DNA of 64,000 nucleotides from Holothuria scabra (taxonomy: Eukaryota > Echinodermata > Holothuroidea > Aspidochirotida > Holothuriidae), in contig CM074185.1 of NCBI GenBank assembly GCA_037179385.1, forward strand, positions 10,452,422-10,516,421, read 5' to 3'. This document shows positions 40,201-47,074 of this stretch, piece by piece. Within the stretch, counting starts at the first letter, position 1, and every line of letters starts with the position of its first letter. Made by a program: the position numbers and the translations under genes. A model generated the notes under the pieces. It was not told where the DNA came from and ran no database searches. It worked only from the letters and a program-made list of their open reading frames with translations.

Positions 40201-41555
40201 AAGTCGTCCCCTGGACCCCACGCCGATAGGGTTTTGTGATTCGCGTAAAACTAGACGCCGATGTCGGCTGCCGAAAAGTTGTGCCCCCCCCCCCCCCAAT
40301 AAAAAAACATCTTCCGCCGGATATGTAAGATCTCATGGTTGAATAAGGTTGGATCTGGTAAATAAAAAGCTAGGGGTAGAATAGCAGTTAAAATCTGGAC
40401 GAAATTACTTTGAGAGCAATGGTCGTATAGAAAAAAGTTTTCATTACCACGTAATCAATGGGAGGAGAAAAACAAAGTCTTCGATTGAGTTTGTTACTTC
40501 AAACTACACACTTCACTGTTTATAAACCAAGTGCATCGTCGCTGGTGCCCCAACCACTCTAAGAGGGAAAACGGTGTAAGTTTTAGGGTATTGTTAAATC
40601 TCCCTCATGCCAAAATCATATACACTCTAAACACATGGGCCAAATTGTTGGGTAAAAAGTTTGACCGACTTCTGGGCAAAACGTTTAACCAGCTAAGTTG
40701 GGTACTTTTTTGTTGGGTAGAAAGTTTGACCAGCTTCTGGGCAAAACATTTACCCAGCCAGGTTGGGGTAATGTTTTGTTGGTTAAAAAGTATGACCAAC
40801 TGCTGGGCAAAATATTTTAAGCAACTAGGTTGGGTAATCGTTTACCCAACTGGGGGTAGGAGGCATGTGTACCCAGCACTTGGTTAAAAAAGTGCCCAGG
40901 TTGGGCAAAGTTTTACCCAACTGTTTTTAGAGTGTAGGTTTACATACACTATATTAGCTCTACCGAAACATACAAATAATTTTTATAAGTTCTCTTAATA
41001 TGGCATCAATGGTCTTCCAGTGAATGTTACTCTTGAAAGAAGGGTCGTTCCTAATTTAATTTATGAGAAGAGCTTTGTACAGAATTTTTCTAAATTAAAA
41101 GCTTATCAAAATCATTTCACGTAATGGTGGCGGTTCAGTTATTCTGGTAGACCTAATTTTCTGATCATTTTGCAATTTGTCTAATTTTTATTAAAGTTAA
41201 AATTTTGTTGCAACAAAAGCTTAATATAGACCTCCTAAGAATCGCTTTTCAAGTCTGAAAAAGTAAGTTTCGACTGTTTGAGAGAGTCACTGATTTTCAA
41301 AATTCCCCATCTCTCTCCACCAACGTGGAGCTCCGCTTAGGCAAACTTTGCGGAGACCACCACTTCTCATCCTCCTCCTCCTCCCCCCCCCCCCCAAAAA
41401 AAAGACAGATATCACAGCGCCTCTGAACACGTACCACTAGTAACAGTGCAAAAGGTACTAAAAGTAACGTAGCAGACACTTAAGACACAGCTATTAGCGG
41501 TCCCGTCAAGGTAAAGTACAATAACCAAAATTAACATACTGAACTCACACTTCAT
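12956..41555 (-). CDS. Ten-exon gene for a CUB / YWTD-propeller / EGF / HYR transmembrane receptor (gene-level entry)
   Basis: Joining ten minus-strand exons gives 1,893 coding bases, 630 codons plus a TGA stop. Order with approximate residues: leader 1-40, CUB 41-161, YWTD beta-propeller 161-430, EGF-like 431-456, HYR 457-537, transmembrane helix about 547-575, cytoplasmic tail 576-630. Every internal junction has GT/AG ends and compatible phase. The propeller follows the LDL-receptor order of motifs (YYSD, YWTD, YFTDWG, YWID, FWTG) and runs straight into an EGF-like module. I infer a type I plasma-membrane receptor or adhesion protein; the ligand is unknown. CUB modules in other proteins mediate protein or glycan contacts, and HYR modules occur in adhesion proteins. 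Introns 1 (8.3 kb) and 6 (7.6 kb) are packed with transposons. The leader exon is the weak point, and further exons in intron 1 cannot be excluded. Confidence 0.85.
13237..14129. other. Intron 9 of the receptor: no recognised content
   Basis: AT-rich intron of 893 bases between the HYR and transmembrane exons. No repeats or further exons were recognised. Confidence 0.7.
14130..14372 (-). CDS. Exon 9: HYR (hyalin repeat) module
   Basis: The exon encodes D-D-L-T-P-P-E-F-L-N-C-P-N-T-I, then a V-S-W motif, then SGSEFFLGSEIV and ASDLAGNKAWCNFSVNV. The T-P-P-x-hydrophobic-x-N-C-P start, the F-x-L-G strand and the A-x-D-x-A-G-N-x-x-x-C-x-F end define the HYR family, an Ig-like fold found in hyalin and in complement and adhesion proteins. 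It is 81 codons long, flanked by phase 1 introns, and complete in one exon. The acceptor is TTTTTGGGCAG and the donor AACG|GTAAGG. Residues about 457-537. Confidence 0.93.
14845..15142 (-). repeat. 300-bp dispersed repeat, copy 1 (intron 8)
   Basis: This is the inverted, diverged counterpart of 46,771-47,074. Shared blocks include GAGAGGTTTGGC against GCCAAACCTCTC, GGTACCGAAATT, the TTTTGATTACATAAATTGAG-type stretch, and GGGAGGGGCTTCAGTAA. It has no coding potential and occupies the middle of the EGF-HYR intron. The rest of that intron (14,373-15,368) shows nothing else. Confidence 0.7.
15369..15446 (-). CDS. Exon 8: shortened EGF-like module
   Basis: A 78-base exon, phase 1 on both sides, reads GICPTPTTVCSGLCIPKP and then NGTFACLE. 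The spacing C-x6-C-x3-C followed by F-A-C resembles the first four cysteines of the EGF module that follows LDL-receptor propellers. The last two cysteines of a normal six-cysteine EGF are missing, and the next exon starts the HYR module. Either the module is truncated or a small symmetrical exon in the 1 kb intron was missed; none was seen. The acceptor is TTTCTTATTGCCAG and the donor GGAAG|GTAGGA. Residues about 431-456. Confidence 0.8.
15538..16160. repeat. 240-bp tandem repeat, about 2.5 copies (intron 7)
   Basis: Units start at about 15,538, 15,778 and 16,021 (GGCAAATAACTTGG or a close variant), a period of 240-243 bases. The first two are nearly identical, including a long block ending AACGGGAAAAATTTGCATG. 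The third jumps from TTAAATTATGAA straight to CGGGAAAA, losing about 85 internal bases. Open frames seen in reverse are simply repeated with the array. The rest of intron 7 has no recognised feature. Confidence 0.92.
17043..17324 (-). CDS. Exon 7: last two YWTD blades and propeller closure
   Basis: After the acceptor ATTTCTTTTTAG the exon reads R-T-L-Y-W-I-D-S-A-Q-K-S-L, a fifth motif, then KCDGTGRALL, then LVFYDDVLFWTG, a sixth motif with FWTG for FWTD. It ends in a region with N-R-T-H and KGISLRPYQES, at the position where LDL-receptor propellers close before the EGF module. The strong donor TCTG|GTGAGT leaves phase 1. Residues about 337-430. The closing part is more divergent than the rest. 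A hAT-like MITE ends less than 100 bases from this exon's acceptor. Confidence 0.9.
17411..17850. mobile_element. hAT-like MITE, about 440 bp (intron 6, beside exon 7)
   Basis: The left end reads AAAGCCTCGTCCACACTATG and the right end, reverse-complemented, TAAGCCCCGTCAACACTATG. Both continue into GCGATGCGA/GTTGCAAC-type sequence, giving imperfect inverted ends of 35-40 bases. Internal sequence is AT-rich and non-coding. The size and the end sequence fit non-autonomous hAT-type elements of animals. The left end is less than 90 bases from the acceptor of exon 7. Confidence 0.75.
20736..20801. repeat. Perfect 33-bp tandem duplication
   Basis: GGGATTCGCATATAGGCTAG and the 13 bases after it occur twice head to tail (20,736-20,768 and 20,769-20,801) with no difference seen, so the event is recent. 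It lies inside intron 6. Confidence 0.95.
22735..23695 (+). repeat. 1 kb dispersed repeat, copy 1 (intron 6)
   Basis: Collinear with 55,020-56,090 in the same orientation. Shared blocks: ACATGTCCCCCC near the start, GGTACTACCA plus AAGAC, TTTGAAGAAGA, GAATGACCAG, GCAGATAGTGTATGATGAGG, GCCTATGCAACGGTGT, GTGGGTACCACT, and TTCACATTGAC with GTAGTCCG. No open frame persists in both copies. The long shared length without coding capacity suggests a non-autonomous element or a segment copied with one. Confidence 0.8.
24259..24314. repeat. 20-bp perfect inverted repeat with 16-base loop
   Basis: AAGTGTGAACACCACTGTAC (24,259-24,278) is exactly complementary to GTACAGTGGTGTTCACACTT (24,295-24,314). T-rich and A-rich flanks add a few more imperfect pairs. 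It would form a stable hairpin in RNA from either strand. It could be a tiny fold-back element or a regulatory or small-RNA hairpin; it lies in intron 6, 613 bases from exon 6. Confidence 0.9.
24928..25055 (-). CDS. Exon 6: YFTDWG blade of the propeller
   Basis: The acceptor TGCTTCCTGTAG is followed by one base that completes the glycine from exon 5, giving G-F-I-Y-F-T-D-W-G-T-N-P-K-I-E-R-A. This is the W-G-x-x-P-K-I-E signature found in the fourth blade of LDL-receptor propellers. It continues with DGDGKNRFILV and SPRSLTIDLK. The donor AAAAG|GTGATG is not the strongest form. It was chosen because it leaves phase 1 and makes the protein run on as LTIDLK-E-RTLYWID across the junction. Residues about 294-337. 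Confidence 0.9.
25663..25865 (+). mobile_element. SINE fragment (intron 5)
   Basis: It begins TAGTTAGATGGAGTTTTACC, matching the 35,831 copy and the head at 51,897 (reverse). It continues through GGCCACGGCCCTTTTCCAG and TTATGCTGAGCACC to a degraded tRNA-like part (CCACCTCCCGACTGCAAGTC). More diverged than the 35.8 kb copy. The rest of intron 5 holds only a G-run near 25,203. Confidence 0.65.
26056..26218 (-). CDS. Exon 5: central YWTD blade
   Basis: This is the clearest propeller exon. It reads GLRIDVISRLLYWTD, then GTISVSNLDGEFRYTLI, then LEKPGAIVTEPYKG. This is the standard LDL-receptor class B repeat: hydrophobic-D before the motif, YWTD, a strand ending N-L-D-G, R-x-T-L, and L-x-x-P-x-A-I-V-x-x-P leading to the next blade. 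The acceptor TTTCCTCTCTTAG enters in phase 1. The donor AAAGG|GTAATT leaves phase 2, so the glycine codon is completed in exon 6. Residues about 240-294. Confidence 0.93.
26219..27283. other. Intron 4: no recognised content
   Basis: About 1.07 kb of AT-rich DNA between two propeller exons. Short frames occur on both strands, but none resembles a known domain. Confidence 0.6.
27284..27520 (-). CDS. Exon 4: first blades of the YWTD beta-propeller
   Basis: The acceptor is a long pyrimidine tract ending CTTAG, phase 1. The exon opens with QASPHLLVMATEKTVRM, matching the first strand of LDL-receptor class B propellers, where a P-x-L-L-hydrophobic run precedes a basic-x-M/I segment. It continues with PIAVDYDPRTQFVYYSD, a YWTD motif in which YYSD replaces YWTD, then GTKTISKFHVE. 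The donor is TTACAG|GTAAGT, phase 1. Residues about 161-240. In this family the first strand normally pairs with the C-terminal segment to close blade one. Confidence 0.88.
28550..28760. mobile_element. TTGGGTAA-family element fragment
   Basis: TTAGTTGGGTAAAGGCTTTAC, then CACCCAACTAAG, then AACTGGGTAATATTTAC: the same spaced motifs, in the same order, as 4,780-4,920. Ends are not clear. No coding sequence. Confidence 0.6.
30078..30592. mobile_element. 515-bp element with CATGGGCG inverted ends
   Basis: The left end reads CATGGGCGCCCGCAAGG and the right end, reverse-complemented, CATGGGCGTCCGCAGA. Each end is followed by a G/C homopolymer. The inside is AT-rich and non-coding. This is the structure of a short non-autonomous DNA transposon. 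Confidence 0.65.
31068..31233 (-). CDS. Exon 3: C-terminal half of the CUB domain
   Basis: The acceptor is TATACAG and the exon is read in phase 0. It encodes ITDNAGDIVMFPSCG, then a second cysteine in PHCPD, then the CUB ending MTIRFKTDG followed by GFNATIRA. The last block is the usual pattern of a hydrophobic strand, a small acidic turn and G-F-x-A near the CUB end. The donor GGCAG|GTAAAT leaves phase 1. Together with exon 2 this gives one complete CUB of about 120 residues bounded by phase 1 introns, the arrangement expected of a shuffled module. Residues about 106-161. Confidence 0.9.
31790..31985. mobile_element. TTGGGTAA-family element fragment (intron 2)
   Basis: GGTTGGGCATTTG, AAATTACCCAACCAG and GAGTTGGGTAATG occur within 170 bases, in the style of the other family members. 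The rest of intron 2 (31,234-32,943) contains an A/T-rich fold near 31,420-31,470 and nothing else recognised. Confidence 0.5.
32944..33137 (-). CDS. Exon 2: N-terminal half of the CUB domain
   Basis: The acceptor is a pyrimidine-rich tract ending CACCAG, and the exon enters in phase 1 as D-V-C. It reads through the CUB landmarks SPNFPNSYPNN, a second cysteine in IDCTS, a hydrophobic I-E-I-E-F-F strand, and the D-G-C-T-K-D-Y-I-K segment typical of the domain centre. The donor is AAAA|GTAAGT in phase 0, and the next exon continues directly as ITDNAGD. CUB domains are extracellular beta-sandwiches of about 110 residues, and the four expected cysteines are shared between this exon and the next. 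Residues about 41-105 of the protein. Confidence 0.9.
33349..35205. mobile_element. Fold-back DNA element with iterated subterminal motif, about 1.85 kb (intron 1)
   Basis: The left end (CAGCTCCTGTTACAACC) and the right end (reverse complement GGGAGCTGTTACAACC) are followed inwards by repeated AACCGATAATGTAAAAA motifs: about five on the left (33,371-33,498) and about six in reverse on the right (35,065-35,180). Complementarity continues further in: TGACTATGTTGTGTCTGAG at 33,610 pairs with CTCAGACACAACATAGTCA at 34,684, GATGTCATTC with GAATGACATC, and ATGATTGGGTTT with AAACCCAATCAT. Arms are thus about 560-790 bases around a 34.0-34.4 kb spacer with a GGTCCAGGGGGCAAAGCTCC-type block. No transposase frame was seen. 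Confidence 0.8.
35831..36062. mobile_element. SINE with tRNA-derived part
   Basis: The plus strand starts AGTTAGATGGAGTTTTCACGG, the shared head repeat. At the other end the minus strand (36,060 down to 35,993) reads like a tRNA: a box-A match TGGTCAAGGGG, then about 35 bases on a box-B match GAGTTCAAATCC, both close to RNA polymerase III consensus. It does not form a full tRNA and is read as SINE, not a tRNA gene. It lies in intron 1. Confidence 0.7.
36063..37311. other. Intron 1 stretch: low-complexity tracts only
   Basis: Contains a CAGTGGCGTAGC-type transposon end at about 36,260 followed by a G-run, and a C-run near 36,391. The rest is AT-rich DNA with no recognised gene. Confidence 0.5.
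37312..40937 (+). mobile_element. TTGGGTAA-family element interrupted by a second element
   Basis: The left end starts CACTCTAAAAACAGTTGGG at about 37,313. The right end is CCCAACTGTTTTTAGAGTGT, ending near 40,936, so the outer ends are inverted copies flanked by TA. Parts at 37,312-37,560 and 40,330-40,937 are collinear, in reverse, with the element at 4,711-6,645 (for example GAGAGCAATGGTCGTAT and TAAACAGTGAAG). Between them lies an unrelated 2.75 kb block. A second inner end (TACACTCTAAACACATGGG, 40,621) suggests a further copy of the end itself. No transposase found. Confidence 0.75.
37566..40323. mobile_element. Nested element with about 180-bp subrepeats, copy 1
   Basis: The left part (GGAAGCGGGGGCCAGGCC, then GCTTCCGGGGGCCTCGCCCC at 37,757) and the right part (CTGGACCCCACGCCGATAGGG, then GTCGGCTGCCGAAAAGTTGT at 40,264, ending TTCCGCCGG) match copy 2 at 60,030-62,300. 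The inside is a decayed tandem array with a period near 180: GCGACTGCTTAGAT or close forms at about 38,880, 39,105, 39,290, 39,467 and 39,648, and CCCGAAATGGCC-type units at 38,170-38,540. Open frames here follow the repeat and are not genes. Confidence 0.75.
41435..41555 (-). CDS. Exon 1 (tentative): signal peptide exon of the receptor
   Basis: This stretch encodes 40 residues from an ATG at 41,555. A short charged start (MKCEF) leads to the hydrophobic run MLILVIVLYL and a plausible signal-peptidase site after ANS. The exon ends at a strong donor (AGTG|GTACGT) in phase 1, exactly what the CUB exon needs. An in-frame ATG four codons upstream, at 41,567, is an alternative start; both have a purine at -3. 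No TATA box or other promoter signal was recognised upstream, so a separate 5' untranslated exon is possible. The intron to the next exon would be 8.3 kb. Support is limited to hydrophobicity, donor and phase, so another leader exon remains possible. Confidence 0.4.
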
Positions 41556-44500
41556 GATAAGAAACATAACTCTGCAAACATATTTCTCAAGTGAGGAGGC
41601 TATCATTGTGCAATACATCGGCTGACTGATACATCCTTGTGCAGTCAAACATAAACAAACATCGTTCTGGCTGCCAAGACGAAAACCTAGTATTATTTGG
41701 AAACCACTACAGGACTATACTTTCCTAAAAACAATACTGGAGCACGGACATAGAAAGCAGGCAAAACACGTCCAATGACCGTATATCTGTGCAATTGACT
41801 TATAAATACTTTAGGCCTAAGCCTTTTTTAGGTTTTTCCGCATGCCAAAGAGTGTAATGGGAACGCATTAAAGTACTAACAAGTGTCGAACTTGGCAAAA
41901 GTAGATTCTAGGTCACGTACACAAAACGTCACAGATTTTCCAGCAAGACACGTTTTGTTTGTTGATGGAAATCACACCAACGCAGTGTAAGTTCTTAAAG
42001 TAAATATTATGTTAGCCAGTTCCCATATCGTTGGAGAAATTGCCGATAAATTTCTTAGTTTTCATAAGCACTGAGAAGTTGCATTATCATCTATCTCGAG
42101 CTTGTTAAGGAAGAGGATCCAACGCCCAAATCAGTCGGACAATATCTGCATAAAAACTTAAGTCCATTTTTTGTTGACAAAGTTTGACAGAGAGGTCCAT
42201 TCATTCCTATGGCTACAACAAGTCTGTATCAAGCCTCCAAATAAGTGTCTGCTCCTTTGAAACCCAAGTTATCCAAAATTAATGAAATCTACTGCCAATG
42301 AGCTTGGTGGTCAGAATAAACAATGGAGTTAGAAAAACAAGCCATTGAGCCACAACTAGAAGAAGGCCCAACTGGTTAGAAAATGAGCAGTAAAGTTAGT
42401 TGGCTAAATGAGGTTTTACGACTCAGTTTTCAACCACTTAGTTTAAATCTGGCCGGTAACGTTTTCCAGTTGTGGCTAGCTTGTAACATTTTTAACTTGT
42501 TCCATTTTCCCTGGACTTCCTTTTTTCGGCAAGGAATTACTGAGCCTTTTGGCTTTCTGGTAAACTTGTTACTTTGAATTGCAAAATTCTTTGCTGACAA
42601 CTTCTTAACTCCTACGACTTTATGGTTAAAGGTTTTCCAGCAAGGTTACTAAATATTCTTTTCGCACTGAGATTGTGGAAGTCAGCTCCTTCACATATTG
42701 CTAAGAATCAACAAAAAAAATTACTGTGACAATTTGGTAAATTCTTATTAGTAGCAATCACTGTCGAATTACAAGATTCTTAGAATTTCCTAAATTTCAA
42801 AGAGGTAACATGCAACTAAAAGCCAAGAAAGCTCATAATGCTGAAGCCGAAGCCCCCCCCCCCCCCCCCATGACTGGCAATGACAGGCCAGGGTCTGAAA
42901 GCATCAGGATGTTTACTGACGTTTAAAGGTAACTTCCTTTTTAAACTAACCATTAACATTTGTTTTGATACTGTACCTTCTATAATTTCCAACTACAGGA
43001 TTTGGGTGATCACTGAAATGTCAATATAAGTTCTCAAAAATTGGACGTGGTTGACCATTGCATAATTGTTTTTCTTCTTTTTTTTTCATTTTAATTTTCC
43101 ACTTCCATTTTAATTTTTGTCTAGATAAAATCCTCTATCCTTATTCAGGAAAAAATTGTCCCAAAAATTCTGATGAAATGAAGTTGAAAAAAAATGTAAA
43201 GAACCCATTTGCATGTAAAATCGACTTTAACAGGCGACTGATAAATGAGTGGTGCTTCCTATTAGCTGTAATACAGATGTCGAATGGGATAAGTAATGAA
43301 AGGGCAATGACAAATTCACCCTTTCTCCGGTTTGCAATGGATAAGCAAAGTGGGACTTCCCATAAAAACACCCGGAATATAGCTTGTTTGCAGTGGTGAC
43401 GTGTGCGTGCTACAAGTAGTTCCTTGAAAACTGGAAATGTACTTTGAACCCTTCATACTGACCAACTTTAGGTATGGGAATATTTCTATAGCTATTTCTT
43501 AAACGATTGAGACGGCAGGCATCCTTAATCGAGTTTCAATGACTTTTCTTTGCGATGTTGTTCAAAAAGAAACTTAAGAGGTCATTGTCTTTATGTCCGG
43601 TTGCAAAAGAATAGCAGGACAAGGGCATTAAACATGATACCAAAATGTTAACGATAGCAATTAAATCGCCGTTATCTTAAAAATAATTTCACTTCCTTAT
43701 TTGCACTGCTGGTATGTATTGATGTAATGATGCAGTATTATCATACAGACTCTAAGGGGTAATGAGGAAGTTGAGACACTTTGGCAAGGACACACATTGA
43801 ACAGATGGAATAGGCAAATTTTCAATGTTATTAGCTAATCTCACTCAGAAAAAGTGTAAGCTACATACATTTTATGTTCCAAAGGCCCTCCCAAATGGTT
43901 GGAAAATGCGCCGTAAAACTCCATCTAACCTAGCCCTCCCAGAACTCAAAGGATATATCCCGATGCTACCATAGGCGTATGGGCTCTTCACTTAAAAGCT
44001 GGGTTAGACCTAATTAACCTGCCCCCAAAATAATAAGTTTTACCAGAATTTCCACAAACGACGGCATATTCACATGATCGAAGAAACAAATGGGATGACA
44101 TGACGTTTGGGTTAACCTAATTCAACAATTTATTGGGATGTTTTTCACCCACATTTGTTGGTGAAAACAAAAATTGTCAGAGAAGGGCTTTTTATTAGCA
44201 AACCCGGATAATCGAAAATGGCATTTCCAAAGTTTGTTAAAAAATATAAGCATTTGTCTTTTGAAAAGTTGCACCTCTGCTCTAGGGCATTCTGACGGGG
44301 AATAATTTTTCCTTCCCTCCGACTCATACGCCTATTTAGGCTACAGAGGAAAATTTTCCGACCTTACGTATTTACAGCTACTGATATATTCCTTATCACT
44401 ATAGTAAGATTACTACAGTTGGCATGGGTCAATTTTAATTTTCCATGGTATTTCGTAAATGAAGCATTTAAATTTTCGTGCCTCCGCACAAATGGAGCAT

Positions 44501-45884
44501 TCCCAAATATGTAACAGATTTTAAGGTTTTTCCCTCATAGCACCATTTTACATCTAAAGCACACTTTGGAAGAATTTCTCACCCTCTCCTTAGATCCCTC
44601 CGCACCATAACGGTGTTCAATAGGCCTAACCGGAACCTTGCTTCTACATTAGTTTTTTAGCCTTCCGCTCTCGAAACCAGTCGCAGCCCATGCGGTTGGT
44701 ATATTTTGAATATCACAATTAGTCACAATAGAACAGAAGACTATTTGGTGCTTGGTTTTGTCTGCTCAAAGAGGTATTGGGACCATGGTGTGTTGAATTT
44801 TTAAGCCGCATCCTTTAACTTTTTAGGTTAATCATGCAGCGCAGACCCCCTGTTCCAGTTGTTTGTCCCTAAAAACTATTGCGGAACATGGGTACATCAT
44901 GCTCGGGAAAATGATTGATCCTACCCGTCATGAGAAGTTCTTTCTTAATTGAAGATTTAAGCAGTGAAGACAGAATGAGAAGAGCCCCTTGCACTGCGGC
45001 TAAATACGCGTGTTGGTTTTCCTATAAGTTATTGGCGTCAAGGGTCTCAAATAATGTGCTTCTTTGCCAGTTTGGTGGCAGAGACTTAAGTACAACAAAT
45101 ATGGAATATTTCAAAACAATATGATCGTCACATCTTACCCTCTGCAATGATGAAATTGAAATGCTGTATTACTAAAATCAATGTCAACATAAGCAAATGC
45201 GGTATGTATCTTCCTCGTCTCACTTTGTAAAAGTTGTCGTTCCTGTTCTGGTAAATCACTTTAAAATAAGTTTCCATGTTGAATTCTCGTCTAATTTATC
45301 ACCAACTTCTCCACCAAAATGATTGTATTGATTTGATGGGTTTTGACGGATCAAGATCCATCCAATTACTAAACACTAATGCAAGCTGTCTTCGAATCTG
45401 GCATACTGAGATTTCCAAAAGCTCCACAATTGACTGAGGGTTTTATTATTGTAAGTTTAGAGAAGCCTCAAGCAACTTAACATACGGACGTGGGCTACTT
45501 CCTGTTCCAGGTTTCCTTTTTGCTTTTGTAATTTATTTTAACTGCGTTTATGTTATGAAAACAGAACAACGCGGGTTTTCATCCAAACATGCTAACTGGC
45601 AAGGTAATGCGTTGTTATTGTATAAATAGCTCTGCTGTCTCCCAATCCCAGAACTCTTTACTGGGCTAACCGAAAGTTCCAAAGGGTATTGGTGTCAAAA
45701 AGGCACCGAGCAAAACGGAAGCGAGACATTAAGTAACGTAAAAGAGGTTCTCCAAGGTCGATGCTCCAGTGCGTTTCATTTACACTGAAGGGGTATGACT
45801 TTTCCAATGAACAAGTATTTTTCAACATTTCAACATGACGAGGGCAAATTTCATTCTTTTTATTTATTTAGCTTTATTCAGTTC
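41556..45884. other. 5' flank of the receptor gene: SINE scraps, no gene
   Basis: Two SINE-head fragments on the minus strand (42,337-42,390, containing CACAACTAGAAGAAGGCCC; 43,881-43,930, containing GCCGTAAAACTCCATCTAAC) and a C-run at 42,855. Short frames such as 43,058-43,399 lack recognisable domains. A promoter for the receptor should be near 41.6 kb or further upstream but cannot be pinpointed. Confidence 0.5.
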
Positions 45885-46345
45885 ATTCGTCTAGCCTAGG
45901 CCTAACTTAGCCTAGGCCTTGGCCTAACGTTACCTAACGTTACAAGTAGAAATAACAGTGGTAAACGTTACTAGCCTTGGGCCTTACAAGGCCAGGCCTT
46001 CTCCTCAGTAAGGGCTGTGAACGTTCGCTAGCAAGGCCTAACTAGCTATACACAGTCCTTGCCCTGACAAGCCTATTCAAAACAGCGAGGTGATCGGTTG
46101 TTTATCGTTGTGATTGCTAAAATTGACTTTTTTCAAAAAGGAAATTTTTAATATCCTAGCCTAGGCTAGGCCTAAAAAACCTGATAGCCTAGGGCCTAGG
46201 CCTAGGGGCCTAAGCTAGGCCTACGAAAAGTTATAATAGCCTAGCCTAGTAGACTTTAGGCCAAAGGCTAAGTTTCACTAGGCTATACTAAGAAAAACAG
46301 TTTCAACCGTCTAGGCCTAGACCTATGTAGGCCTAGGCCTATGTA
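45885..46345. repeat. AGGCCTA / CCTAGGC palindromic low-complexity block
   Basis: Dense repeats of the self-complementary words TAGGCCTA, CCTAGG and GCCTAGGC, seen as GCCTAGGCCTAGGGGCCTAA and similar runs. Milder patches occur at 51,940-52,310. Such DNA is common in some echinoderm and other deuterostome genomes. No coding sequence. Confidence 0.85.
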
Positions 46346-46770
46346 GACCTACTAGAGTTTGAATCAGAAAAAAGGTAATTTTGTATTTCAAAAAAGCAAA
46401 CTTTGGACAAAAAACCTGAAAAGAAAAGTTATGATAGTAGATTTTAGGCAATAACTTTTCTTATACGAAAACAATTTCGACCGTCTATGTACCAGAGTTT
46501 GAATTAGCTTTAGGCCTAAAAAACAAAAATTAGTTTGTCTGCACTTATTGTACTGATTGCATATTTCAAAGCTAATTTCTATATTTAATGAAAATTATAC
46601 TCAAATTACTCAAGACAAATCATGTTCCTTACCAGACCATGATCAATATTCCTGCATTCTTGGAAAGGTTAGACCCTACTATTTCAAAAAAGTAATTTCA
46701 TGTTCGAATTGTTTCGCCACATTTTTAACGTACTGGCCAGTATGACAATAAACATGGTAAACTTTACTTT

Positions 46771-47074
46771 AAAGCGCCAAACCTCTCACCCCAAAGTACA
46801 ATTTTGGTACGGGGTACCGAAATTTGCTCAGCTCATTGATTGACATCTAATTCAAACAATGTAGGCTACCAAAGCTTATATTACACAGCATAAACGGTAC
46901 TGAGAGTGTTTTGATTACATAAATTGAGTTTTTCTATACTCACCTTGAAGCAATAAACTGAGATTGTATCTGATTGTATCTGGATAAGGATGAATTTCAG
47001 ATAATTGTGGGAGGGGCTTCAGTAATTAGAAGGTTAGGAGAATTGGTACTGTTTGGGATGAGAGAACTGGGTCT
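46771..47074 (+). repeat. 300-bp dispersed repeat, copy 2
   Basis: Inverted relative of 14,845-15,142. It contains GCCAAACCTCTCACCCC, GGGGTACCGAAATT, ACATAAATTGAGTTTTTCTA and GGGAGGGGCTTCAGTAA. Copy 1 sits inside the receptor gene and this one lies outside it. Confidence 0.7.
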
